The position numbers and the translations under genes were made by a program. From Phytophthora quininea (taxonomy: Eukaryota; Oomycota; Peronosporomycetes; Peronosporales; Peronosporaceae): a stretch of 64,000 bases of DNA. The notes under the pieces were generated by a model. The model had not been told where the DNA came from. It did no database searches and saw only the letters and a list, made by a program, of their open reading frames with translations. Positions 30,632-43,998 of this stretch are shown here, one piece after another (position 1 is the stretch's first letter; every line of letters begins with the position of its first letter). The DNA is taken from NCBI GenBank assembly GCA_011947345.1, contig JAAVTG010000665.1:1-64000 (forward strand), written 5' to 3'.

Positions 30632-30713
30632 TGTCAGCTGTGGGATTTGAACCCACGCGTTCGAAAACATTACGACCTGAACGTAACCCCTTAGACCACT
30701 CGGGCAAACTGAC
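30632..30713 (-). tRNA. tRNA-Leu(CAG), copy 1
   Basis: 82 nt with discriminator A. Acceptor stem GTCAGTT/AGCTGAC, anticodon stem TTACG/CGTAA with loop TTCAGGT (anticodon CAG, reads CUG), a long variable arm with a GTT-TTCG-AAC hairpin as in class II tRNAs, and T arm GTGGG-TTCAAAT-CCCAC, which is also the B box. No intron. A T4 polymerase III terminator (AAAA on the plus strand, 30625-30628) follows 3 nt after the end. Its spacer is the most diverged of the array. Confidence 0.95.
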
Positions 30714-31388
30714 GGGTTAGTGCCACACCAACCGCACATAAACAAAAATCGCGCAAAACACACCAACAACCAAGCACCACGCCGTGCCCGCACACGTGCC
30801 GCAACCGCCGTTCTCGACAGCCCATGCCGCGCTCGCTACACTTCTCTCACACCAGTGCATCCCCAGTATCCACCAATATGTTCGCCGTCTCATCGCTCAC
30901 CTGCAGTCGCCACGGATGGCCCACTTCGCTACGTCCCGGCGTCACAGCGTTCCCGAGCGCAAGCTGACACGTCTCAGCACGCCCGATACACCTGGCATGG
31001 GTCTGGCGACAGTGATAACTTCCGGCCAGTCTGACCTCGTGCTACGGACCGGTCGTGCTGCGGACCGGTCGTGCTGCGATCGCGTCACGACGGGAACGCG
31101 AAATGGTTTGCACACGTCCGGACATCGAAGACGCGTGGCGAGCTCGCGCCAACACCCGCCTACGCCGCCGCTTGACTTGACGGTGTGTGCGTCCATCAGA
31201 TGGGGAAGAGAAAGCGTTACTGCAGCTGCATCGCTGTGGCTTCGACACAGCGACGCGATCGGTGGTCTGGCCGGGCGAGTGGACGCTCATGGCCTGCAAG
31301 AAACTGGAGCGACGGCAGCGCGTGCAGAGAGCCGCGGGCAAGCGCTGTAGGGCGTGTTCAGTCGCAGTGGCGGCGCGCAGCAAAAGAA

Positions 31389-31470
31389 TGTCAGCTGTGG
31401 GATTTGAACCCACGCGTTCGAAAACATTACGACCTGAACGTAACCCCTTAGACCACTCGGGCAAACTGAC
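31389..31470 (-). tRNA. tRNA-Leu(CAG), copy 2
   Basis: Identical to copy 1. The unit carries a private G-to-A change in the spacer (GCAGCTGC at about 31222). Confidence 0.95.
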
Positions 31471-32145
31471 GGGTTAGTGCCACACCAACCGCACATAAAC
31501 AAAAATCGCGCAAAACACACCAACAACCAAGCACCACGCCGTGCCCGCACACGTGCCGCAACCGCCGTTCTCGACAGCCCATGCCGCGCTCGCTACACTT
31601 CTCTCACACCAGTGCATCCCCAGTATCCACCAATATGTTCGCCGTCTCATCGCTCACCTGCAGTCGCCACGGATGGCCCACTTCGCTACGTCCCGGCGTC
31701 ACAGCGTTCCCGAGCGCAAGCTGACACGTCTCAGCACGCCCGATACACCTGGCATGGGTCTGGCGACAGTGATAACTTCCGGCCAGTCTGACCTCGTGCT
31801 ACGGACCGGTCGTGCTGCGGACCGGTCGTGCTGCGATCGCGTCACGACGGGAACGCGAAATGGTTTGCACACGTCCGGACATCGAAGACGCGTGGCGAGC
31901 TCGCGCCAACACCCGCCTACGCCGCCGCTTGACTTGACGGTGTGTGCGTCCATCAGATGGGGAAGAGAAAGCGTTACTGCGGCTGCATCGCTGTGGCTTC
32001 GACACAGCGACGCGATCGGTGGTCTGGCCGGGCGAGTGGACGCTCATGGCCTGCAAGAAACTGGAGCGACGGCAGCGCGTGCAGAGAGCCGCGGGCAAGC
32101 GCTGTAGGGCGTGTTCAGTCGCAGTGGCGGCGCGCAGCAAAAGAA

Positions 32146-32227
32146 TGTCAGCTGTGGGATTTGAACCCACGCGTTCGAAAACATTACGACCTGAACGTAA
32201 CCCCTTAGACCACTCGGGCAAACTGAC
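32146..32227 (-). tRNA. tRNA-Leu(CAG), copy 3
   Basis: Identical gene; consensus unit. Confidence 0.95.
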
Positions 32228-32901
32228 GGGTTAGTGCCACACCAACCGCACATAAACAAAAATCGCGCAAAACACACCAACAACCAAGCACCACGCCGTG
32301 CCCGCACACGTGCCGCAACCGCCGTTCTCGACAGCCCATGCCGCGCTCGCTACACTTCTCTCACACCAGTGCATCCCCAGTATCCACCAATATGTTCGCC
32401 GTCTCATCGCTCACCTGCAGTCGCCACGGATGGCCCACTTCGCTACGTCCCGGCGTCACAGCGTTCCCGAGCGCAAGCTGACACGTCTCAGCACGCCCGA
32501 TACACCTGGCATGGGTCTGGCGACAGTGATAACTTCCGGCCAGTCTGACCTCGTGCTACGGACCGGTCGTGCTGCGGACCGGTCGTGCTGCGATCGCGTC
32601 ACGACGGGAACGCGAAATGGTTTGCACACGTCCGGACATCGAAGACGCGTGGCGAGCTCGCGCCAACACCCGCCTACGCCGCCGCTTGACTTGACGGTGT
32701 GTGCGTCCATCAGATGGGGAAGAGAAAGCGTTACTGCGGCTGCATCGCTGTGGCTTCGACACAGCGACGCGATCGGTGGTCTGGCCGGGCGAGTGGACGC
32801 TCATGGCCTGCAAGAAACTGGAGCGACGGCAGCGCGTGCAGAGAGCCGCGGGCAAGCGCTGTAGGGCGTGTTCAGTCGCAGTGGCGGCGCGCAGCAAAGA
32901 A

Positions 32902-32983
32902 TGTCAGCTGTGGGATTTGAACCCACGCGTTCGAAAACATTACGACCTGAACGTAACCCCTTAGACCACTCGGGCAAACTGAC
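32902..32983 (-). tRNA. tRNA-Leu(CAG), copy 4, weakened terminator
   Basis: Identical gene, but the terminator is T3 instead of T4 (CAGCAAAGAATG). Confidence 0.95.
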
Positions 32984-33657
32984 GGGTTAGTGCCACACCA
33001 ACCGCACATAAACAAAAATCGCGCAAAACACACCAACAACCAAGCACCACGCCGTGCCGCACACGTGCCGCAACCGCCGTTCTCGACAGCCCATGCCGCG
33101 CTCGCTACACTTCTCTCACACCAGTGCATCCCCAGTATCCACCAATATGTTCGCCGTCTCATCGCTCACCTGCAGTCGCCACGGATGGCCCACTTCGCTA
33201 CGTCCCGGCGTCACAGCGTTCCCGAGCGCAAGCTGACACGTCTCAGCACGCCCGATACACCTGGCATGGGTCTGGCGACAGTGATAACTTCCGGCCAGTC
33301 TGACCTCGTGCTACGGACCGGTCGTGCTGCGGACCGGTCGTGCTGCGATCGCGTCACGACGGGAACGCGAAATGGTTTGCACACGTCCGGACATCGAAGA
33401 CGCGTGGCGAGCTCGCGCCAACACCCGCCTACGCCGCCGCTTGACTTGACGGTGTGTGCGTCCATCAGATGGGGAAGAGAAAGCGTTACTGCGGCTGCAT
33501 CGCTGTGGCTTCGACACAGCGACGCGATCGGTGGTCTGGCCGGGCGAGTGGACGCTCATGGCCTGCAAGAAACTGGAGCGACGGCAGCGCGTGCAGAGAG
33601 CCGCGGGCAAGCGCTGTAGGGCGTGTTCAGTCGCAGTGGCGGCGCGCAGCAAAAGAA

Positions 33658-33739
33658 TGTCAGCTGTGGGATTTGAACCCACGCGTTCGAAAACATTACG
33701 ACCTGAACGTAACCCCTTAGACCACTCGGGCAAACTGAC
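33658..33739 (-). tRNA. tRNA-Leu(CAG), copy 5
   Basis: Identical gene. The preceding spacer lacks one C (near 33057). Confidence 0.95.
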
Positions 33740-34414
33740 GGGTTAGTGCCACACCAACCGCACATAAACAAAAATCGCGCAAAACACACCAACAACCAAG
33801 CACCACGCCGTGCCCGCACACGTGCCGCAACCGCCGTTCTCGACAGCCCATGCCGCGCTCGCTACACTTCTCTCACACCAGTGCATCCCCAGTATCCACC
33901 AATATGTTCGCCGTCTCATCGCTCACCTGCAGTCGCCACGGATGGCCCACTTCGCTACGTCCCGGCGTCACAGCGTTCCCGAGCGCAAGCTGACACGTCT
34001 CAGCACGCCCGATACACCTGGCATGGGTCTGGCGACAGTGATAACTTCCGGCCAGTCTGACCTCGTGCTACGGACCGGTCGTGCTGCGGACCGGTCGTGC
34101 TGCGATCGCGTCACGACGGGAACGCGAAATGGTTTGCACACGTCCGGACATCGAAGACGCGTGGCGAGCTCGCGCCAACACCCGCCTACGCCGCCGCTTG
34201 ACTTGACGGTGTGTGCGTCCATCAGATGGGGAAGAGAAAGCGTTACTGCGGCTGCATCGCTGTGGCTTCGACACAGCGACGCGATCGGTGGTCTGGCCGG
34301 GCGAGTGGACGCTCATGGCCTGCAAGAAACTGGAGCGACGGCAGCGCGTGCAGAGAGCCGCGGGCAAGCGCTGTAGGGCGTGTTCAGTCGCAGTGGCGGC
34401 GCGCAGCAAAAGAA

Positions 34415-34496
34415 TGTCAGCTGTGGGATTTGAACCCACGCGTTCGAAAACATTACGACCTGAACGTAACCCCTTAGACCACTCGGGCAAACTGAC
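34415..34496 (-). tRNA. tRNA-Leu(CAG), copy 6
   Basis: Identical gene; consensus unit with the G variant ACGGTGTG. Confidence 0.95.
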
Positions 34497-35171
34497 GGGT
34501 TAGTGCCACACCAACCGCACATAAACAAAAATCGCGCAAAACACACCAACAACCAAGCACCACGCCGTGCCCGCACACGTGCCGCAACCGCCGTTCTCGA
34601 CAGCCCATGCCGCGCTCGCTACACTTCTCTCACACCAGTGCATCCCCAGTATCCACCAATATGTTCGCCGTCTCATCGCTCACCTGCAGTCGCCACGGAT
34701 GGCCCACTTCGCTACGTCCCGGCGTCACAGCGTTCCCGAGCGCAAGCTGACACGTCTCAGCACGCCCGATACACCTGGCATGGGTCTGGCGACAGTGATA
34801 ACTTCCGGCCAGTCTGACCTCGTGCTACGGACCGGTCGTGCTGCGGACCGGTCGTGCTGCGATCGCGTCACGACGGGAACGCGAAATGGTTTGCACACGT
34901 CCGGACATCGAAGACGCGTGGCGAGCTCGCGCCAACACCCGCCTACGCCGCCGCTTGACTTGACGGTGTGTGCGTCCATCAGATGGGGAAGAGAAAGCGT
35001 TACTGCGGCTGCATCGCTGTGGCTTCGACACAGCGACGCGATCGGTGGTCTGGCCGGGCGAGTGGACGCTCATGGCCTGCAAGAAACTGGAGCGACGGCA
35101 GCGCGTGCAGAGAGCCGCGGGCAAGCGCTGTAGGGCGTGTTCAGTCGCAGTGGCGGCGCGCAGCAAAAGAA

Positions 35172-35253
35172 TGTCAGCTGTGGGATTTGAACCCACGCGT
35201 TCGAAAACATTACGACCTGAACGTAACCCCTTAGACCACTCGGGCAAACTGAC
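35172..35253 (-). tRNA. tRNA-Leu(CAG), copy 7
   Basis: Identical gene; consensus unit with the G variant. Confidence 0.95.
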
Positions 35254-35928
35254 GGGTTAGTGCCACACCAACCGCACATAAACAAAAATCGCGCAAAACA
35301 CACCAACAACCAAGCACCACGCCGTGCCCGCACACGTGCCGCAACCGCCGTTCTCGACAGCCCATGCCGCGCTCGCTACACTTCTCTCACACCAGTGCAT
35401 CCCCAGTATCCACCAATATGTTCGCCGTCTCATCGCTCACCTGCAGTCGCCACGGATGGCCCACTTCGCTACGTCCCGGCGTCACAGCGTTCCCGAGCGC
35501 AAGCTGACACGTCTCAGCACGCCCGATACACCTGGCATGGGTCTGGCGACAGTGATAACTTCCGGCCAGTCTGACCTCGTGCTACGGACCGGTCGTGCTG
35601 CGGACCGGTCGTGCTGCGATCGCGTCACGACGGGAACGCGAAATGGTTTGCACACGTCCGGACATCGAAGACGCGTGGCGAGCTCGCGCCAACACCCGCC
35701 TACGCCGCCGCTTGACTTGACGGTGTGTGCGTCCATCAGATGGGGAAGAGAAAGCGTTACTGCGGCTGCATCGCTGTGGCTTCGACACAGCGACGCGATC
35801 GGTGGTCTGGCCGGGCGAGTGGACGCTCATGGCCTGCAAGAAACTGGAGCGACGGCAGCGCGTGCAGAGAGCCGCGGGCAAGCGCTGTAGGGCGTGTTCA
35901 GTCGCAGTGGCGGCGCGCAGCAAAAGAA

Positions 35929-36010
35929 TGTCAGCTGTGGGATTTGAACCCACGCGTTCGAAAACATTACGACCTGAACGTAACCCCTTAGACCACTCGG
36001 GCAAACTGAC
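35929..36010 (-). tRNA. tRNA-Leu(CAG), copy 8
   Basis: Identical gene; last of eight consecutive G-variant units. Confidence 0.95.
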
Positions 36011-36669
36011 GGGTTAGTGCCACACCAACCGCACATAAACAAAAATCGCGCAAAACACACCAACAACCAAGCACCACGCCGTGCCCGCACACGTGCCGCA
36101 ACCGCCGTTCTCGACAGCCCATGCCGCGCTCGCTACACTTCTCTCACACCAGTGCATCCCCAGTATCCACCAATATGTTCGCCGTCTCATCGCTCACCTG
36201 CAGTCGCCACGGATGGCCCACTTCGCTACGTCCCGGCGTCACAGCGTTCCCGAGCGCAAGCTGACACGTCTCAGCACGCCCGATACACCTGGCATGGGTC
36301 TGGCGACAGTGATAACTTCCGGCCAGTCTGACCTCGTGCTACGGACCGGTCGTGCTGCGATCGCGTCACGACGGGAACGCGAAATGGTTTGCACACGTCC
36401 GGACATCGAAGACGCGTGGCGAGCTCGCGCCAACACCCGCCTACGCCGCCGCTTGACTTGACGATGTGTGCGTCCATCAGATGGGGAAGAGAAAGCGTTA
36501 CTGCGGCTGCATCGCTGTGGCTTCGACACAGCGACGCGATCGGTGGTCTGGCCGGGCGAGTGGACGCTCATGGCCTGCAAGAAACTGGAGCGACGGCAGC
36601 GCGTGCAGAGAGCCGCGGGCAAGCGCTGTAGGGCGTGTTCAGTCGCAGTGGCGGCGCGCAGCAAAAGAA

Positions 36670-36751
36670 TGTCAGCTGTGGGATTTGAACCCACGCGTTC
36701 GAAAACATTACGACCTGAACGTAACCCCTTAGACCACTCGGGCAAACTGAC
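36670..36751 (-). tRNA. tRNA-Leu(CAG), copy 9
   Basis: Identical gene. The spacer lost one copy of the nested 16-bp repeat (unit 741 bp). First unit with the A variant ACGATGTG. Confidence 0.95.
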
Positions 36752-37424
36752 GGGTTAGTGCCACACCAACCGCACATAAACAAAAATCGCGCAAAACACA
36801 CCAACAACCAAGCACCACGCCGTGCCCGCACACGTGCCGCAACCGCCGTTCTCGACAGCCCATGCCGCGCTCGCTACACTTCTCTCACACCAGTGCATCC
36901 CCAGTATCCACCAATATGTTCGCCGTCTCATCGCTCACCTGCAGTCGCCACGGATGGCCCACTTCGCTACGTCCCGGCGTCACAGCGTTCCCGAGCGCAA
37001 GCTGACACGTCTCAGCACGCCCGATACACCTGGCATGGGTCTGGCGACAGTGATAACTTCCGGCCAGTCTGACCTCGTGCTACGGACCGGTCGTGCTGCG
37101 GACCGGTCGTGCTGCGATCGCGTCACGACGGGAACGCGAAATGGTTTGCACACGTCCGGACATCGAAGACGCGTGGCGAGCTCGCGCCAACACCCGCCTA
37201 CGCCGCCGCTTGACTTGACGATGTGTGCGTCCATCAGATGGGGAAGAAAGCGTTACTGCGGCTGCATCGCTGTGGCTTCGACACAGCGACGCGATCGGTG
37301 GTCTGGCCGGGCGAGTGGACGCTCATGGCCTGCAAGAAACTGGAGCGACGGCAGCGCGTGCAGAGAGCCGCGGGCAAGCGCTGTAGGGCGTGTTCAGTCG
37401 CAGTGGCGGCGCGCAGCAAAAGAA

Positions 37425-37506
37425 TGTCAGCTGTGGGATTTGAACCCACGCGTTCGAAAACATTACGACCTGAACGTAACCCCTTAGACCACTCGGGCAA
37501 ACTGAC
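37425..37506 (-). tRNA. tRNA-Leu(CAG), copy 10
   Basis: Identical gene. The spacer lacks GA in GGGGAAGAGAAAG (near 37247). Confidence 0.95.
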
Positions 37507-38181
37507 GGGTTAGTGCCACACCAACCGCACATAAACAAAAATCGCGCAAAACACACCAACAACCAAGCACCACGCCGTGCCCGCACACGTGCCGCAACCG
37601 CCGTTCTCGACAGCCCATGCCGCGCTCGCTACACTTCTCTCACACCAGTGCATCCCCAGTATCCACCAATATGTTCGCCGTCTCATCGCTCACCTGCAGT
37701 CGCCACGGATGGCCCACTTCGCTACGTCCCGGCGTCACAGCGTTCCCGAGCGCAAGCTGACACGTCTCAGCACGCCCGATACACCTGGCATGGGTCTGGC
37801 GACAGTGATAACTTCCGGCCAGTCTGACCTCGTGCTACGGACCGGTCGTGCTGCGGACCGGTCGTGCTGCGATCGCGTCACGACGGGAACGCGAAATGGT
37901 TTGCACACGTCCGGACATCGAAGACGCGTGGCGAGCTCGCGCCAACACCCGCCTACGCCGCCGCTTGACTTGACGATGTGTGCGTCCATCAGATGGGGAA
38001 GAGAAAGCGTTACTGCGGCTGCATCGCTGTGGCTTCGACACAGCGACGCGATCGGTGGTCTGGCCGGGCGAGTGGACGCTCATGGCCTGCAAGAAACTGG
38101 AGCGACGGCAGCGCGTGCAGAGAGCCGCGGGCAAGCGCTGTAGGGCGTGTTCAGTCGCAGTGGCGGCGCGCAGCAAAAGAA

Positions 38182-38263
38182 TGTCAGCTGTGGGATTTGA
38201 ACCCACGCGTTCGAAAACATTACGACCTGAACGTAACCCCTTAGACCACTCGGGCAAACTGAC
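38182..38263 (-). tRNA. tRNA-Leu(CAG), copy 11
   Basis: Identical gene; A-variant unit of full 757-bp length. Confidence 0.95.
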
Positions 38264-38937
38264 GGGTTAGTGCCACACCAACCGCACATAAACAAAATCG
38301 CGCAAAACACACCAACAACCAAGCACCACGCCGTGCCCGCACACGTGCCGCAACCGCCGTTCTCGACAGCCCATGCCGCGCTCGCTACACTTCTCTCACA
38401 CCAGTGCATCCCCAGTATCCACCAATATGTTCGCCGTCTCATCGCTCACCTGCAGTCGCCACGGATGGCCCACTTCGCTACGTCCCGGCGTCACAGCGTT
38501 CCCGAGCGCAAGCTGACACGTCTCAGCACGCCCGATACACCTGGCATGGGTCTGGCGACAGTGATAACTTCCGGCCAGTCTGACCTCGTGCTACGGACCG
38601 GTCGTGCTGCGGACCGGTCGTGCTGCGATCGCGTCACGACGGGAACGCGAAATGGTTTGCACACGTCCGGACATCGAAGACGCGTGGCGAGCTCGCGCCA
38701 ACACCCGCCTACGCCGCCGCTTGACTTGACGATGTGTGCGTCCATCAGATGGGGAAGAGAAAGCGTTACTGCGGCTGCATCGCTGTGGCTTCGACACAGC
38801 GACGCGATCGGTGGTCTGGCCGGGCGAGTGGACGCTCATGGCCTGCAAGAAACTGGAGCGACGGCAGCGCGTGCAGAGAGCCGCGGGCAAGCGCTGTAGG
38901 GCGTGTTCAGTCGCAGTGGCGGCGCGCAGCAAAAGAA

Positions 38938-39019
38938 TGTCAGCTGTGGGATTTGAACCCACGCGTTCGAAAACATTACGACCTGAACGTAACCCCTTAG
39001 ACCACTCGGGCAAACTGAC
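38938..39019 (-). tRNA. tRNA-Leu(CAG), copy 12
   Basis: Identical gene; spacer A5 run shortened to A4 near 38295. Confidence 0.95.
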
Positions 39020-39690
39020 GGGTTAGTGCCACACCAACCGCACATAAACAAAAATCGCGCAAAACACACCAACAACCAAGCACCACGCCGTGCCCGCACA
39101 CGTGCCGCAACCGCCGTTCTCGACAGCCCATGCCGCGCTCGCTACACTTCTCACCAGTGCATCCCCAGTATCCACCAATATGTTCGCCGTCTCATCGCTC
39201 ACCTGCAGTCGCCACGGATGGCCCACTTCGCTACGTCCCGGCGTCACAGCGTTCCCGAGCGCAAGCTGACACGTCTCAGCACGCCCGATACACCTGGCAT
39301 GGGTCTGGCGACAGTGATAACTTCCGGCCAGTCTGACCTCGTGCTACGGACCGGTCGTGCTGCGGACCGGTCGTGCTGCGATCGCGTCACGACGGGAACG
39401 CGAAATGGTTTGCACACGTCCGGACATCGAAGACGCGTGGCGAGCTCGCGCCAACACCCGCCTACGCCGCCGCTTGACTTGACGATGTGTGCGTCCATCA
39501 GATGGGGAAGAGAAAGCGTTACTGCGGCTGCATCGCTGTGGCTTCGACACAGCGACGCGATCGGTGGTCTGGCCGGGCGAGTGGACGCTCATGGCCTGCA
39601 AGAAACTGGAGCGACGGCAGCGCGTGCAGAGAGCCGCGGGCAAGCGCTGTAGGGCGTGTTCAGTCGCAGTGGCGGCGCGCAGCAAAAGAA

Positions 39691-39772
39691 TGTCAGCTGT
39701 GGGATTTGAACCCACGCGTTCGAAAACATTACGACCTGAACGTAACCCCTTAGACCACTCGGGCAAACTGAC
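39691..39772 (-). tRNA. tRNA-Leu(CAG), copy 13
   Basis: Identical gene; 4-bp spacer deletion near 39152 (CTTCTCACCAG instead of CTTCTCTCACACCAG). Confidence 0.95.
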
Positions 39773-40445
39773 GGGTTAGTGCCACACCAACCGCACATAA
39801 ACAAAAATCGCGCAAAACACACCAACAACCAAGCACCACGCCGTGCCCGCACACGTGCCGCAACCGCCGTTCTCGACAGCCCATGCCGCGCTCGCTACAC
39901 TTCTCTCACACCAGTGCATCCCCAGTATCCACCAATATGTTCGCCGTCTCATCGCTCACCTGCAGTCGCCACGGATGGCCCACTTCGCTACGTCCCGGCG
40001 TCACAGCGTTCCCGAGCGCAAGCTGACACGTCTCAGCACGCCCGATACACCTGGCATGGGTCTGGCGACAGTGATAACTTCCGGCCAGTCTGACCTCGTG
40101 CTACGGACCGGTCGTGCTGCGGACCGGTCGTGCTGCGATCGCGTCACGACGGGAACGCGAAATGGTTTGCACACGTCCGGACATCGAAGACGCGTGGCGA
40201 GCTCGCGCCAACACCCGCCTACGCCGCCGCTTGACTTGACGGTGTGCGTCCATCAGATGGGGAAGAGAAAGCGTTACTGCGGCTGCATCGCTGTGGCTTC
40301 GACACAGCGACGCGATCGGTGGTCTGGCCGGGCGAGTGGACGCTCATGGCCTGCAAGAAACTGGAGCGACGGCAGCGCGTGCAGAGAGCCGCGGGCAAGC
40401 GCTGTAGGGCGTGTTCAGTCGCAGTGGCGGCGCGCAGCAAAAGAA

Positions 40446-40527
40446 TGTCAGCTGTGGGATTTGAACCCACGCGTTCGAAAACATTACGACCTGAACGTAA
40501 CCCCTTAGACCACTCGGGCAAACTGAC
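40446..40527 (-). tRNA. tRNA-Leu(CAG), copy 14
   Basis: Identical gene; GT dinucleotide lost near 40244, and the G variant reappears. Confidence 0.95.
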
Positions 40528-41201
40528 GGGTTAGTGCCACACCAACCGCACATAAACAAAAATCGCGCAAAACACACCAACAACCAAGCACCACGCCGTG
40601 CCCGCACACGTGCCGCAACCGCCGTTCTCGACAGCCCATGCCGCGCTCGCTACACTTCTCTCACACCAGTGCATCCCCAGTATCCACCAATATGTTCGCC
40701 GTCTCATCGCTCACCTGCAGTCGCCACGGATGGCCCACTTCGCTACGTCCCGGCGTCACAGCGTTCCCGAGCGCAAGCTGACACGTCTCAGCACGCCCGA
40801 TACACCTGGCATGGGTCTGGCGACAGTGATAACTTCCGGCCAGTCTGACCTCGTGCTACGGACCGGTCGTGCTGCGGACCGGTCGTGCTGCGATCGCGTC
40901 ACGACGGGAACGCGAAATGGTTTGCACACGTCCGGACATCGAAGACGCGTGGCGAGCTCGCGCCAACACCCGCCTACGCCGCCGCTTGACTTGACGATGT
41001 GTGCGTCCATCAGATGGGGAAGAGAAAGCGTTACTGCGGCTGCATCGCTGTGGCTTCGACACAGCGACGCGATCGGTGGTCTGGCCGGGCGAGTGGACGC
41101 TCATGGCCTGCAAGAAACTGGAGCGACGGCAGCGCGTGCAGAGAGCCGCGGGCAAGCGCTGTAGGGCGTGTTCAGTCGCAGTGGCGGCGCGCAGCAAAGA
41201 A

Positions 41202-41283
41202 TGTCAGCTGTGGGATTTGAACCCACGCGTTCGAAAACATTACGACCTGAACGTAACCCCTTAGACCACTCGGGCAAACTGAC
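41202..41283 (-). tRNA. tRNA-Leu(CAG), copy 15, weakened terminator
   Basis: Identical gene; terminator T3 as in copy 4, but in an A-variant unit. Confidence 0.95.
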
Positions 41284-41958
41284 GGGTTAGTGCCACACCA
41301 ACCGCACATAAACAAAAATCGCGCAAAACACACCAACAACCAAGCACCACGCCGTGCCCGCACACGTGCCGCAACCGCCGTTCTCGACAGCCCATGCCGC
41401 GCTCGCTACACTTCTCTCACACCAGTGCATCCCCAGTATCCACCAATATGTTCGCCGTCTCATCGCTCACCTGCAGTCGCCACGGATGGCCCACTTCGCT
41501 ACGTCCCGGCGTCACAGCGTTCCCGAGCGCAAGCTGACACGTCTCAGCACGCCCGATACACCTGGCATGGGTCTGGCGACAGTGATAACTTCCGGCCAGT
41601 CTGACCTCGTGCTACGGACCGGTCGTGCTGCGGACCGGTCGTGCTGCGATCGCGTCACGACGGGAACGCGAAATGGTTTGCACACGTCCGGACATCGAAG
41701 ACGCGTGGCGAGCTCGCGCCAACACCCGCCTACGCCGCCGCTTGACTTGACGGTGTGTGCGTCCATCAGATGGGGAAGAGAAAGCGTTACTGCGGCTGCA
41801 TCGCTGTGGCTTCGACACAGCGACGCGATCGGTGGTCTGGCCGGGCGAGTGGACGCTCATGGCCTGCAAGAAACTGGAGCGACGGCAGCGCGTGCAGAGA
41901 GCCGCGGGCAAGCGCTGTAGGGCGTGTTCAGTCGCAGTGGCGGCGCGCAGCAAAAGAA

Positions 41959-42040
41959 TGTCAGCTGTGGGATTTGAACCCACGCGTTCGAAAACATTAC
42001 GACCTGAACGTAACCCCTTAGACCACTCGGGCAAACTGAC
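41959..42040 (-). tRNA. tRNA-Leu(CAG), copy 16
   Basis: Identical gene; G-variant unit flanked by A-variant units. Confidence 0.95.
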
Positions 42041-42715
42041 GGGTTAGTGCCACACCAACCGCACATAAACAAAAATCGCGCAAAACACACCAACAACCAA
42101 GCACCACGCCGTGCCCGCACACGTGCCGCAACCGCCGTTCTCGACAGCCCATGCCGCGCTCGCTACACTTCTCTCACACCAGTGCATCCCCAGTATCCAC
42201 CAATATGTTCGCCGTCTCATCGCTCACCTGCAGTCGCCACGGATGGCCCACTTCGCTACGTCCCGGCGTCACAGCGTTCCCGAGCGCAAGCTGACACGTC
42301 TCAGCACGCCCGATACACCTGGCATGGGTCTGGCGACAGTGATAACTTCCGGCCAGTCTGACCTCGTGCTACGGACCGGTCGTGCTGCGGACCGGTCGTG
42401 CTGCGATCGCGTCACGACGGGAACGCGAAATGGTTTGCACACGTCCGGACATCGAAGACGCGTGGCGAGCTCGCGCCAACACCCGCCTACGCCGCCGCTT
42501 GACTTGACGATGTGTGCGTCCATCAGATGGGGAAGAGAAAGCGTTACTGCGGCTGCATCGCTGTGGCTTCGACACAGCGACGCGATCGGTGGTCTGGCCG
42601 GGCGAGTGGACGCTCATGGCCTGCAAGAAACTGGAGCGACGGCAGCGCGTGCAGAGAGCCGCGGGCAAGCGCTGTAGGGCGTGTTCAGTCGCAGTGGCGG
42701 CGCGCAGCAAAAGAA

Positions 42716-42797
42716 TGTCAGCTGTGGGATTTGAACCCACGCGTTCGAAAACATTACGACCTGAACGTAACCCCTTAGACCACTCGGGCAAACTGAC
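42716..42797 (-). tRNA. tRNA-Leu(CAG), copy 17
   Basis: Identical gene; A-variant unit. Confidence 0.95.
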
Positions 42798-43472
42798 GGG
42801 TTAGTGCCACACCAACCGCACATAAACAAAAATCGCGCAAAACACACCAACAACCAAGCACCACGCCGTGCCCGCACACGTGCCGCAACCGCCGTTCTCG
42901 ACAGCCCATGCCGCGCTCGCTACACTTCTCTCACACCAGTGCATCCCCAGTATCCACCAATATGTTCGCCGTCTCATCGCTCACCTGCAGTCGCCACGGA
43001 TGGCCCACTTCGCTACGTCCCGGCGTCACAGCGTTCCCGAGCGCAAGCTGACACGTCTCAGCACGCCCGATACACCTGGCATGGGTCTGGCGACAGTGAT
43101 AACTTCCGGCCAGTCTGACCTCGTGCTACGGACCGGTCGTGCTGCGGACCGGTCGTGCTGCGATCGCGTCACGACGGGAACGCGAAATGGTTTGCACACG
43201 TCCGGACATCGAAGACGCGTGGCGAGCTCGCGCCAACACCCGCCTACGCCGCCGCTTGACTTGACGATGTGTGCGTCCATCAGATGGGGAAGAGAAAGCG
43301 TTACTGCGGCTGCATCGCTGTGGCTTCGACACAGCGACGCGATCGGTGGTCTGGCCGGGCGAGTGGACGCTCATGGCCTGCAAGAAACTGGAGCGACGGC
43401 AGCGCGTGCAGAGAGCCGCGGGCAAGCGCTGTAGGGCGTGTTCAGTCGCAGTGGCGGCGCGCAGCAAAAGAA

Positions 43473-43554
43473 TGTCAGCTGTGGGATTTGAACCCACGCG
43501 TTCGAAAACATTACGACCTGAACGTAACCCCTTAGACCACTCGGGCAAACTGAC
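43473..43554 (-). tRNA. tRNA-Leu(CAG), copy 18
   Basis: Identical gene; last tRNA before the hAT insertion, about 450 bp from it. Confidence 0.95.
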
Positions 43555-43998
43555 GGGTTAGTGCCACACCAACCGCACATAAACAAAAATCGCGCAAAAC
43601 ACACCAACAACCAAGCACCACGCCGTGCCCGCACACGTGCCGCAACCGCCGTTCTCGACAGCCCATGCCGCGCTCGCTACACTTCTCTCACACCAGTGCA
43701 TCCCCAGTATCCACCAATATGTTCGCCGTCTCATCGCTCACCTGCAGTCGCCACGGATGGCCCACTTCGCTACGTCCCGGCGTCACAGCGTTCCCGAGCG
43801 CAAGCTGACACGTCTCAGCACGCCCGATACACCTGGCATGGGTCTGGCGACAGTGATAACTTCCGGCCAGTCTGACCTCGTGCTACGGACCGGTCGTGCT
43901 GCGGACCGGTCGTGCTGCGATCGCGTCACGACGGGAACGCGAAATGGTTTGCACACGTCCGGACATCGAAGACGCGTGGCGAGCTCGCGCCAACACCC

